Origin: JBBRHQ01 sp963840235
GTDB taxonomy: Bacteria > Actinomycetota > Thermoleophilia > Solirubrobacterales > 70-9
Assembly: GCA_963840235.1 (NCBI GenBank)
Contig: CAWIYC010000005.1
Coordinates: 186,001 to 250,000, forward strand
Length of the DNA: 64,000 nt
Direction: 5' to 3'
Part shown: one piece after another, positions 25,728 through 32,765 of the stretch
Layout of the letters: every line of letters begins with the position of its first letter
How positions within the stretch are numbered: the first letter of the stretch is position 1
The notes under the pieces: generated by a model
The model's input: the letters and a program-made list of their open reading frames with translations, nothing else
Told to the model about the DNA's origin: nothing
Databases searched by the model: none
Program-made: the position numbers and the translations under genes

Positions 25728-26118
25728 CTAGGAGGGCTTCTTGACGGTGACCGTCATCTGCATCGTGGCGCGATGCAAGGTGCAGACGAACTTGTAGTTG
25801 CCGGGCACCGTGAACTTGCGGATGAACTTGATCCCGATCGAGCCGCTCGGAGGACTTGAACTGTCCCCGCTTGACCGACTTGGGTGCATTGGAGAGGACG
25901 ACGTTGTGGGTGTTGCCGTTGTACGGGTCCCACTTCCACCGGACGCTCGCACCCTTGTTGATCGTCAGGCTCACGGGGGCGTAGTAGTCGTCGGCGACGG
26001 TGACGATCTTGGGCTTCGCCAGGCGCTGCGACGGACCCGAGAAGGCGCCGGAAACCGGCGCCGCGACCGCCACCAGGGCGGTCGCGGCGATGGCAGTCGT
26101 CAGGACTCTGCGGATCAC
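25728..26118 (-). pseudogene. Secreted cupredoxin interrupted by a single-base frameshift
   Basis: From GTG 26118 the frame gives a signal peptide and the first half of a cupredoxin (TVADDYYAPVSLTINKG, then NGNTHNVVLSNAP with the copper-ligand His). After GQFKSSE, near 25842-25858, this frame becomes non-homologous and runs on into the oxidase gene. The second half (GIKFIRKFTVPGNYKF, VCTLHRATMQM with ligands Cys, His and Met) continues in the neighbouring frame to TAG 25728. One base too many or too few explains this. It is either a real mutation or a sequencing error. The GTG start overlaps the beta-helix stop, and spacing to the oxidase is 6 bp. Confidence 0.8.
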
Positions 26119-27536
26119 GGCAGGCACACCGGCCCCGGGGTGATCTTCAGCGGCTTGTAGCCCTTGAAGGCGGGGTGCGCGTGCTGGGTCCAGCCGCACT
26201 CCATCTGCTCCGGGCCGTCGCCCGGGACGGTTGTGTCCGAGCCGACGTAGTTGATCAGGTCGTCGAACTGCTGCTCGGCGTCGCCGAAGCTGTTCCCGGT
26301 GCCCGAGGCCGGCGGCGCCGGCGCAGGGCAGGTCGGGTAGAGGCTGGCGAGCGACGCGAACGCCGACGGGTCGAAGGTGGCGCCGGCGCCGTTGCCCTGG
26401 AAGCAGTTCCCCGAGCCGGAGCCGTCGACCCAGAAGTCGGCGCCGTCGACCGAGGTGCCGTTCTTGTCGGTGCCGCCCCGACCCATCTTGTTGTCGAGGA
26501 AGCGGTTGTTCTTGCTCTCGGCGTCAAAGCCCGTGTTCCCCAACGGATCGGAGAACGCCGCGGCGCCCCACTGGTAGTTGCCGAAGATGTTGTTGTTCTT
26601 CACCCTCCAGCCGTCGGCGCCGAAGAGGATCACGCCGATCCCGATCGGGTAGTTGAGCTCGAGATCGCCGGCACTGCCAAGGCCGCCGGATACCGTCTTG
26701 ACGTTGGAGGCCGGCAGGTAGTAGTTGAAGTTGTTCCAGAAGATGTTGTTGTCCTGGATGATCCCGGTGGCGGCGGGCTCGTAGGGCTCGGAGTCGAGGG
26801 TGTTGGGGACGACTCCGGCTCCGTTGTTGAAGAAGTCGTTGTCGTGGATGTTCACGTACTTGGAGTTCGTCCCCGAGTAGCCGAGCACGTTGCGGTAGGC
26901 CTGGGTGTGGTCGATCTGGGTCCACTCCGGCTTCTTCTGGTTCGGGGTGGCGCCGATGTACCAGGCCGAGTCGCCCTGGCCGTAGCCGATCGACTGGGTG
27001 ATGCGGCCGCCGGTGCAGTTGAAGGCGAAGAGTCCGTAGGAGCGGTTGAAGGCAGCGATCATGTCCTTCATCAGGAAGCCGCGGCAAGCCGCCTTCGCGG
27101 TGTCGTTCTTCCCGTGCAGGAAGACGCCGTTGGTGGCGTAGCGCGTCACCTTCATGTTCTCGATCGTCAGGTGGTCGGTGCCCTCACCCTCGATGCCGTG
27201 GTTGGCGAGGCTTCCGTCGGAGGTCTTGGCGTTCTTGCCGTCGAGGACGACCGCGCCCGGCTTCTTGCCGGTGCCGATGATCCTCAGGCCGTCGTGCTTG
27301 GCGCCCGCGACCTTGACCCCCTCGACGTAGCGGCCGGGCTTGACCTTGACCGTGTCGTTGCGGCCCGACTTGTCGACGGCGGACTGGATCGTGCGGTACG
27401 TGCAGCCGTGCTTACAGACGACCAAGGTCTTGTGCTTGGCCTTTGCCGAAGCCGTGCCGGACGCGAATGCCGGAACGAGCAACGCCGCTCCCAGCGCGAT
27501 GGCTACGACAAACCGCTTGCGAGTGCTGCTGACCAC
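26115..27536 (-). CDS. Secreted right-handed parallel beta-helix protein, first gene of the copper operon
   Basis: A 473-residue protein with a signal peptide (KRFVVAIALGAALLVPAFA) and a long series of beta-helix rungs. Asn-rich turns such as NIHDNDFFNNGAG, IIQDNNIFWNNFNYY and VKNNNIFGNYQWG are typical of NosD/pectate-lyase-like folds. The start of the helix, CTYRTIQSAVD...VKVKPGRYVEGV, is the usual capping pattern. A C-terminal part after about 400 has several Cys. GTG 27536 was chosen because GAGGAGG lies 4-5 nt upstream. It is translationally coupled to the cupredoxin gene. NosD relatives serve copper enzymes, so a role in copper or oxidase assembly is possible; binding of a polysaccharide is an alternative. 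Confidence 0.85.
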   Translation of the reverse strand: MVSSTRKRFVVAIALGAALLVPAFASGTASAKAKHKTLVVCKHGCTYRTIQSAVDKSGRNDTVKVKPGRYVEGVKVAGAKHDGLRIIGTGKKPGAVVLDGKNAKTSDGSLANHGIEGEGTDHLTIENMKVTRYATNGVFLHGKNDTAKAACRGFLMKDMIAAFNRSYGLFAFNCTGGRITQSIGYGQGDSAWYIGATPNQKKPEWTQIDHTQAYRNVLGYSGTNSKYVNIHDNDFFNNGAGVVPNTLDSEPYEPAATGIIQDNNIFWNNFNYYLPASNVKTVSGGLGSAGDLELNYPIGIGVILFGADGWRVKNNNIFGNYQWGAAAFSDPLGNTGFDAESKNNRFLDNKMGRGGTDKNGTSVDGADFWVDGSGSGNCFQGNGAGATFDPSAFASLASLYPTCPAPAPPASGTGNSFGDAEQQFDDLINYVGSDTTVPGDGPEQMECGWTQHAHPAFKGYKPLKITPGPVCLP

Positions 27537-27585
27537 TGATCCTCCTCGGTTGGCGCCGCGGTCGTTCCGTGGCGATTCTCGGGTG

Positions 27586-27614
27586 AGAAACCGGGACAAG
27601 GCAAAAAGTTTCTC
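27586..27614. promoter_or_regulatory. Inverted repeat upstream of the copper operon
   Basis: GAGAAAC (27586-27592) and GTTTCTC (27608-27614) form a 7-bp inverted repeat with a 15-bp spacer containing an A-run. It lies 50-80 bp upstream of the operon start, where an operator is expected. No regulator is known. Confidence 0.35.
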
Positions 27615-27683
27615 TCCCTCTTCAAAGGGTCCCTGACCCGGCGCGAGTCTAACGGAGCCGAGCGCCTCGGGGCACCTGGTTGG

Positions 27684-28292
27684 CTAGCCGTACAGGGCGG
27701 CGACCCAGACCGCGCTCAGGGCTTCGGTCAGCGCCTCCGGCGTCCCCTCCCCGCGGCCGAGGTGGACGTAGCAGCAGCGCTCCGTCATCCAGGTGAGCGA
27801 GTCGGCGGTGGCCGCGGCCCCGAGCGAGTCGCGGATTCGCCCGGCCTCCTGCTCGAGGCGGATGTGATCGGTGGTGGCGGCGACGAAACGCCCGATCAGC
27901 TCCATCCAGAATCCCCGCACCTCCTCGTCATAGGTCGAGACTTCGGTCGCGATCCGCATCAGGCTGGCGTGCTCGGCGTAGACGGCGGCGACGCCGCCGA
28001 TCGCCTTGCGCACCAGCTCGGCGGGCTCCCCGGTGCCGTGCCACCAGCGCTCGGCCTCGGCATAGAGGATCGCCGTGACATCGCCGACGGCCGCCAGCAG
28101 CAGCTCGGACTTGTCGCGGAAGTGGACATAGAAAGCGGTTCGGGAGACCCCCGCCTCGCGGGCGATCTCGTCCACCGTCAGGTCCTTGAAGGAGGAGTCC
28201 CCGGCAAGCCTCAGCGCAGCCGCGATCACGGCGCCGCGGGCCTCGTCGCGACGCCGGCGCTGGGTCCGCCTCTGCTCGGTCGCGGTCGCCAT
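27684..28292 (-). CDS. TetR-family transcriptional regulator
   Basis: A 202-residue regulator with an N-terminal TetR helix-turn-helix (LTVDEIAREAGVSRTAFYVHF, about residues 38-58 read in two parts) after a basic leader, and an unassigned C-terminal ligand domain. It is divergent from the R2lox gene. The intergenic region holds a perfect inverted repeat that overlaps the -35 box of the R2lox promoter. It therefore most likely represses the R2lox-rubredoxin operon and perhaps itself. The ligand is unknown and may be a substrate or product of R2lox. Confidence 0.93.
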   Translation of the reverse strand: MATATEQRRTQRRRRDEARGAVIAAALRLAGDSSFKDLTVDEIAREAGVSRTAFYVHFRDKSELLLAAVGDVTAILYAEAERWWHGTGEPAELVRKAIGGVAAVYAEHASLMRIATEVSTYDEEVRGFWMELIGRFVAATTDHIRLEQEAGRIRDSLGAAATADSLTWMTERCCYVHLGRGEGTPEALTEALSAVWVAALYG

Positions 28293-28326
28293 CGAGGACC
28301 CATCCTAGCGTTCTCTCCGACGCTGC

Positions 28327-28345
28327 GTCAAACATAACGTTTGAC
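28327..28345. promoter_or_regulatory. Probable TetR operator
   Basis: GTCAAAC (28327-28333) and GTTTGAC (28339-28345) are perfect 7-bp inverted repeats with a 5-bp spacer, the geometry of TetR-family sites. It lies 34 bp from the TetR start and overlaps the -35 hexamer of the R2lox promoter. Confidence 0.8.
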
Positions 28346-28370
28346 ACTCTGTCAGAGAATCGGATAGAGT
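28341..28370 (+). promoter_or_regulatory. Promoter of the R2lox-rubredoxin operon
   Basis: A consensus -35 TTGACA at 28341-28346 is followed after 18 bp by TAGAGT (28365-28370) as -10. It is well placed for a start of transcription about 30 bp before the R2lox ATG. The operator overlap implies repression by blocking RNA polymerase. Confidence 0.65.
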
Positions 28371-28406
28371 GCGGCGACCGGCAAGCGAAGAGAGAGGTGT
28401 CGAGAG

Positions 28407-29321
28407 ATGGCGGAGACGCTCGAGCAGCTCGCCCAGCAGGGCGACCCCGGGACCCTGGAGACCGAGGCGCAGGCGGCGAAGATCCAGCTGATGAACCCGC
28501 AGCAGCTCTACGAGCTGTGGGAGCAGCAGCACTGGGCCTCGCACGAGATCGATTTCAGCCGCGACAAGGACGACTGGGCCAACCTCAGCGACGAGGAGCG
28601 CGACTACTTCACCTGGGGGCTGTCCGCCTTCTTCATCGGCGAGGAGCGGGTGGCGACGCAGTTCAGCGGCCTGGTGATGGCCTACGAGGACGAGAGCGAG
28701 GAGTCCTTCCTCACCACCCAGCAGGTGGACGAGATCCGCCACACCCAGTTCTTCGACCGCTTCTACCGCGAGGTGATCGAGATCGGGGGCGACGACTGGG
28801 AGACCAGGCTGGGCCGCGTCCGGGAGCAGGTCAACGACGCCTTCGTCGAGCTCTTCGACGAGGTTCTCGTCGATGCCAACAAGCGCCTGATCGCGAATCC
28901 GGGAGACCTCGACGCCAAGGTCGATTTCATCACCACCTACCACATGGTGATCGAGGGCACGCTGGCGCTGACCGGCCAGTGGACCATCACCGAGTACCTG
29001 GAGGAGAACAACCTCCTCCCCGGCTTCGTCGAGGGCTTCAAGAAGGTCTCCCGCGACGAGCACCGCCACGTCGCCTACGGGACCTGGTTCCTGAAGGAGA
29101 AGTGCGGCGCCGACCCGGAGATGGGCGAGCGGATGCGGGCGAAGCTGCACGAGCTGATCCCGCTCGCCAGCGGCGTGCTCGTCCCGATCGGCGCCGACCC
29201 CAACGACTGGGAGATGCTCGGCTACACCTCGGCCCAGGTGAACGAGTACGCGTTCAAGGCCCTGAGCCGGCGGCTGAAGGCAATCGGCGTGCCCCTGGTC
29301 GCCGAGGAGGTGCCGGCGTGA
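28407..29321 (+). CDS. R2lox-like (ribonucleotide-reductase R2-like ligand-binding) metal oxidase
   Basis: A 304-residue ferritin-like four-helix protein. The six dimetal ligands are spaced as in R2lox: Glu79, Glu109 and His112 (DEIRH), Glu183, and Glu218 and His221 (DEHRH). Val82, three residues after the first ligand, and Tyr178, five before Glu183, are the pair that forms the Val-Tyr cross-link in the characterised R2lox proteins (Rv0233 of M. tuberculosis, G. kaustophilus R2lox). That pair separates it from true nucleotide-reductase R2. R2lox binds a Mn/Fe centre and a fatty acid; its natural reaction is unknown. The stop overlaps a rubredoxin start by 4 nt. A GAGAGAGG site precedes ATG 28407. 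Confidence 0.88.
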   Translation: MAETLEQLAQQGDPGTLETEAQAAKIQLMNPQQLYELWEQQHWASHEIDFSRDKDDWANLSDEERDYFTWGLSAFFIGEERVATQFSGLVMAYEDESEESFLTTQQVDEIRHTQFFDRFYREVIEIGGDDWETRLGRVREQVNDAFVELFDEVLVDANKRLIANPGDLDAKVDFITTYHMVIEGTLALTGQWTITEYLEENNLLPGFVEGFKKVSRDEHRHVAYGTWFLKEKCGADPEMGERMRAKLHELIPLASGVLVPIGADPNDWEMLGYTSAQVNEYAFKALSRRLKAIGVPLVAEEVPA

Positions 29322-29509
29322 GCCCGGTCAAGGAGGCGACCCTTTGGATCTGCGACAGCTGCGGCTTCATCTACGACCCCGAGGTGGGCGATCCCGACGG
29401 CGGCATCCCGGCCGGAACCCCGTTCGAGCAGATCCCCAAGGACTGGTTCTGCCCGGTCTGCGGAGCCCGGACCTCGGACTTCAGGCCGCTGGAGCCGGGC
29501 GAGGCCTGA
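29318..29509 (+). CDS. Rubredoxin coupled to R2lox
   Basis: A 63-residue rubredoxin with iron ligands Cys12/Cys15 (CDSCG) and Cys45/Cys48 (CPVCGARTSD). The GTG start at 29318 overlaps the R2lox stop (GTGA), so both are translated from one mRNA in a coupled way. This makes it the likely electron donor for reductive activation or turnover of the metal centre (inference from context). It is very similar to the rubredoxin at 19992-20171. Confidence 0.94.
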   Translation: MSPVKEATLWICDSCGFIYDPEVGDPDGGIPAGTPFEQIPKDWFCPVCGARTSDFRPLEPGEA

Positions 29510-29530
29510 GCCAGTCGGGCGCGGGAGGGA

Positions 29531-30403
29531 TCAGCCGCAGTAGGCGATCGCCCTCAGTGTCGTGATCGCCGGCTTGGTCGTGCCGCCGGCCTGGACCGCC
29601 GCCGCCTTCCAACGCTTGCCACTGGCAAACGAGGCGGACGGGTAGGCGAGGGTCAGCTTGGAGATGTCAAAGATGATCGGCGACTGCTTGAAGCCGCCGG
29701 CGAGAACAGACTGGCCGCGAGGACAGGGGGCCGAGAGGGCGCTGCCGCGGTTGAACTTGGTCGCATTCGCGGGGTTCTTCACCTTCCCCTTGCCGCTGCG
29801 GACCGAGTCCGGCCCGCGGTTGGCGCAGTAGACGTAGGCGGTGTGCTCGGCGGCTCCGAAGACCCCGCTGACCGCCTGCACCTTCCAGGCGTCATTTCCC
29901 CTTCGTGCCGACCCGGTGATCGCGTTGCGGGTTCCGGCGGTGCCGCTGATGCCCGGAGGCGGCGTTTGGAAGCCACCGGCAACGGCCTCCTTGCCCGCAG
30001 GGCAGGACGCCGTGACGCTGCCCTTGACGTTGGCGCTGGGAATCGTCACGGACTTTGACCGCTCCGCGGTCACGGGAGCACCGGCGCGGCAATAGGCGAA
30101 GGCGGTCACCTTGACCTTCCCGGTTTCCGCTCCGTGATCGGCGAGCTGGACCGACGAGCGCCATGTCCGCTGGTCGATCTTGCGCGACTCGAAGACCACA
30201 CCGAGGGTGATCACGTTCGGCGGCGTCTCCTTGAAGCCGCCGCCGGTGGCGTGGGTGCCCTTCGGGCACTTCGCCTCGAGGCTGGCGGTCGCCAGCGGTC
30301 CCTTGATCCTCTTCGACTTCCGCACCACCAGGGCGTCTGCGCTGGGGGCGAGGAGAAGCGCTGCCAGTAGCAGAGCCGAAGCGAGCGTCCAAACCCTGGC
30401 CAT
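29531..30403 (-). CDS. Secreted protein with three internal Cys repeats, paralog A
   Basis: A 290-residue protein of unknown function with a signal peptide (residues 1-24). The mature part is three repeats of about 60-90 residues. Each opens with CPxG followed by GGF and closes with an A-x-x-YC motif: Cys46-Cys105, Cys134-Cys193 and Cys227-Cys289. The regular 59-62 residue spacing suggests one disulfide per repeat. The adjacent gene at 30419 encodes a paralog of the same plan. It is convergent with the rubredoxin gene. No enzymatic motif is visible. Confidence 0.75.
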   Translation of the reverse strand: MARVWTLASALLLAALLLAPSADALVVRKSKRIKGPLATASLEAKCPKGTHATGGGFKETPPNVITLGVVFESRKIDQRTWRSSVQLADHGAETGKVKVTAFAYCRAGAPVTAERSKSVTIPSANVKGSVTASCPAGKEAVAGGFQTPPPGISGTAGTRNAITGSARRGNDAWKVQAVSGVFGAAEHTAYVYCANRGPDSVRSGKGKVKNPANATKFNRGSALSAPCPRGQSVLAGGFKQSPIIFDISKLTLAYPSASFASGKRWKAAAVQAGGTTKPAITTLRAIAYCG

Positions 30404-30418
30404 GCCCGACCCTACACC

Positions 30419-31255
30419 TCAGGAGCAGTAGGCGATAGCGGTGATCTTGCCGGGCGTTTCCTTGGTGGCGTTGACGCCGACCGCCTTCCAGCCCCGCCCG
30501 TTGCGCGAAAGCGCCCCCGGCGCCACCAACTTGGTGCCGCTGCCGGTGAGCTTGGCCGACGCCTTGAAGCCACCGAAGACCAGCGAGCTGTGGTGGGGGC
30601 ACCTCGCCCTCGCCGTCCCGATGGCGTCGCCGAGCACATCCGCGCTGGCCCCGTGCGCCGACGGACGCGGGCCATCGCCACAGTAGGCGAGCGCGGTGAC
30701 CGAACCTGCGCCCTTGACGCCGGCGGCCGTGACCGCGAGCGAGCGCGCACCCGTCCTCCTCATCGCCGTGACGAGGGACAGGGGCTGGCTGTCGGTCACG
30801 TCGATTTTCCCGCGGTAACCGCCGGCCAGCAACTGGGACCCGCCGGGGCAGGTGGCCGTCGCGGTCGTCACCCTGGAGGCCGGGACCGGCTTCGAGCCGG
30901 AGCGAACGATGTAGGAAGGATGCGCGCTGCAGTAGGCGATCGAGCTGATCGAACGGACGGCGTTCGAGTTGTTGCCTGCGCCGAAACGCCAGGCGCGCCC
31001 GGCGGCGCTGATCCCGATCGGCAGCGCGCCGCCTGTGCGCGAGAAGTCCGCCGTGAACCCGCCGAAGGCGGGCCGGGTCCCGTGCGGGCAGGGTGCCTTG
31101 ACCGCGGCGAAGGTCTTGGCCTTGACCGACTTCGAGCGGGTCACGGTACTCGGCGCCGCGGCCATTGCCGATGCGCCCGCCAGGAGGATCCCGAGCATGA
31201 CTCCGACCGCGAGCCTCGGTCCCACCCTCTGCCTGGTGTCGGGCTCACCGGTCAT
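30419..31255 (-). CDS. Secreted protein with three internal Cys repeats, paralog B
   Basis: A 278-residue secreted protein (signal anchor about residues 12-33) with the same three-repeat plan as its neighbour: Cys56-Cys109, Cys136-Cys192 and Cys219-Cys277, each from CP(H/G) plus GG(F/Y) to an A-Y-C end. The two genes are tandem duplicates separated by 15 bp and probably co-transcribed. Sequence identity between them is low outside the motifs, so the duplication is old. No function can be assigned; a surface or extracellular binding role is conceivable. Confidence 0.75.
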   Translation of the reverse strand: MTGEPDTRQRVGPRLAVGVMLGILLAGASAMAAAPSTVTRSKSVKAKTFAAVKAPCPHGTRPAFGGFTADFSRTGGALPIGISAAGRAWRFGAGNNSNAVRSISSIAYCSAHPSYIVRSGSKPVPASRVTTATATCPGGSQLLAGGYRGKIDVTDSQPLSLVTAMRRTGARSLAVTAAGVKGAGSVTALAYCGDGPRPSAHGASADVLGDAIGTARARCPHHSSLVFGGFKASAKLTGSGTKLVAPGALSRNGRGWKAVGVNATKETPGKITAIAYCS

Positions 31256-31271
31256 TCCCTGCGAGCCTACC

Positions 31272-31985
31272 TCAGCGCAGCGTGCGCCGGGCGGAGTCCG
31301 GCTTGCCGAAGGGCACCGAGCCGTTGGCCGAGACCGAGGCCGAATCGAGGCCCTTGAGCGCCTTGCGGCCCTTGGCGCTGAGCGCGATCTTGAGCGTCCT
31401 CGAAGCTCCGGCCGCGAGCGTCAGCCCCGTCTGCTTGCCGATCAGCTTGGCGCCCTTACGAGCCTCGATCGAGATTCCGGCGCTCTTCGTCAGCGCCTTC
31501 ACCTTGACCGTGAGCTTGCCCGAGTTGCGGACCTTGTTCAGGGTCTGCGCCGGGATCGTGACGTCGATCTTCGGACGCGCCACCGGGGTGCCCTTGGACC
31601 CGTCGACGACGTATGTCCCGACCATCGGCGGGCCGTGGATCGTGCAGACGAACTTGTAGCTGCCGCCCGGCAGGTACTGCAACCCATCTATCAGGGTCGA
31701 CTTGCCGGCGCTGATCGTCTTCGAGCGAAACAGAGCCAGGCCGTCGGGGGCCTTCAGCTTGGCCATCACGTTGTGGGAGGAGTCGGCGTCCGCCGGGTTG
31801 ATCAACCGGGCCGTCTCGCCCTGGTCGGAGGAATAGGTGGACTTGTCGTACTTGCAGCAGACGGCGGAGGCGGTGACATCCTCGGCGGCCAGAGCGACGG
31901 CGGCCCAGACGCCGAGTGCGGCCAGCGCCGCCGCGATCGCGGCGATCAGGAACACGGATGAGCGGTTTGCCCGAAGCCCTGCCAT
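31272..31985 (-). CDS. Membrane-anchored or secreted cupredoxin-like protein
   Basis: A 237-residue protein with a hydrophobic N-terminal helix (about residues 9-33). A plastocyanin-like domain follows, with a His in SSHNVMAKL and the ligand triad Cys, His and Met in FVCTIHGPPMVG. A C-terminal beta domain (from about 135) resembles Ig-like tails of secreted actinobacterial proteins, rich in Lys and Gly. It probably binds one type 1 copper outside the cell. ATG 31985 was chosen over TTG 31994. It lies 16 bp upstream of the Cys-repeat paralogs and may be their operon partner. Confidence 0.75.
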   Translation of the reverse strand: MAGLRANRSSVFLIAAIAAALAALGVWAAVALAAEDVTASAVCCKYDKSTYSSDQGETARLINPADADSSHNVMAKLKAPDGLALFRSKTISAGKSTLIDGLQYLPGGSYKFVCTIHGPPMVGTYVVDGSKGTPVARPKIDVTIPAQTLNKVRNSGKLTVKVKALTKSAGISIEARKGAKLIGKQTGLTLAAGASRTLKIALSAKGRKALKGLDSASVSANGSVPFGKPDSARRTLR

Positions 31986-32036
31986 CTCGGTCAATGTAAC
32001 TCGGCAGCTGGCGGTTTGTTGCGGCGGACCCCGAGC

Positions 32037-32645
32037 TCAGCCCTGGGCGGCGGCGAAGCGCTCGCCGACGTAGTCCCAGTTGACGACGTTCCAGAAGGCG
32101 TCGATGTAATCGGGGCGCCGGTTCTGGTAGTTGAGGTAGTAGGCGTGCTCCCAGACGTCGCATCCGAGCAGCGGCGTGGAGCCGTCGGAGACCGGCGAGT
32201 CCTGGTTGGCCGTGGAGATGACCGCGAGGCCGGAGCCGTCATGGACGAGCCAGGCCCAGCCGGAGCCGAACTGGCCGACTCCCGCCGCCTTGAACTCCTC
32301 CTTGAAGGCGTCGAAGGAGTCCCACTTGCCGCTGATGGCCGCGCCGAGGTCGCCGCCGGGCTCGCCGCCACCGTCGGGGCTCATCATCTGCCAGAAGAGG
32401 GAGTGGTTGTAGTGGCCGCCGGCGTTGTTGCGGACGGGACCTTGCTTGTCCGCCGGCAGCGCCGAGAGGTCGCGAAGGACGTCCTCGACATCGGCGTCGG
32501 CCCACTCGGTCCCCTCCAGGGCGGCGTTTGCCTTGTCGACGTAGGCCTGGTGGTGCTTGTCGTGATGCACCCTCATCGTGTCCTCGCCGATATGCGGGGC
32601 GAGCGCGTCGTAGCCGTAGGGAAGGTCGGGAACCGAGTAAGCCAT
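32037..32645 (-). CDS. Superoxide dismutase, Fe/Mn family (Mn-type by residues)
   Basis: A 202-residue enzyme converting superoxide to O2 and H2O2. Metal ligands are His27, His81 (NHSLFW), Asp163 and His167 (DVWEHAYYLNYQNRRPDY). Gln148 in ANQDSP, together with GGHYNHS, is the Mn-type arrangement, in which the hydrogen-bonding glutamine comes from the C-terminal domain. No signal peptide, so it is cytoplasmic. ATG 32645 has a GAGGAG site. It is a single gene downstream of fabI in the same direction, about 120 bp away. Confidence 0.96.
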   Translation of the reverse strand: MAYSVPDLPYGYDALAPHIGEDTMRVHHDKHHQAYVDKANAALEGTEWADADVEDVLRDLSALPADKQGPVRNNAGGHYNHSLFWQMMSPDGGGEPGGDLGAAISGKWDSFDAFKEEFKAAGVGQFGSGWAWLVHDGSGLAVISTANQDSPVSDGSTPLLGCDVWEHAYYLNYQNRRPDYIDAFWNVVNWDYVGERFAAAQG

Positions 32646-32765
32646 CCTGAACGTCTCCTCGTGTCGAAAGCTGGTGCTTGGAGCCTAGCGGGGCCGCTCA
32701 GAGAGCCTCGGCCGAGACTCTTCGGGTTCGGTGCCGAATGGCGATTTTCGGGAGCAGACGTCCCG

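Noticed and set aside
27931..27945. CGAGACTTCGGTCG, like the left end of the 48-bp element
   Set aside because: It lies inside the TetR gene and matches only a short piece; chance match.
28407..29321. Reading the gene as a true class I ribonucleotide reductase beta subunit
   Set aside because: The Val/Tyr cross-link pair and ligand spacing match R2lox, there is no nrdA gene nearby, and the radical-transfer C-terminal tail is missing.
32711..32760. A possible fifth copy of the 48-bp element (CCGAGACTCTTCGGG...)
   Set aside because: Only the first eight bases match; length, core and right end do not align.
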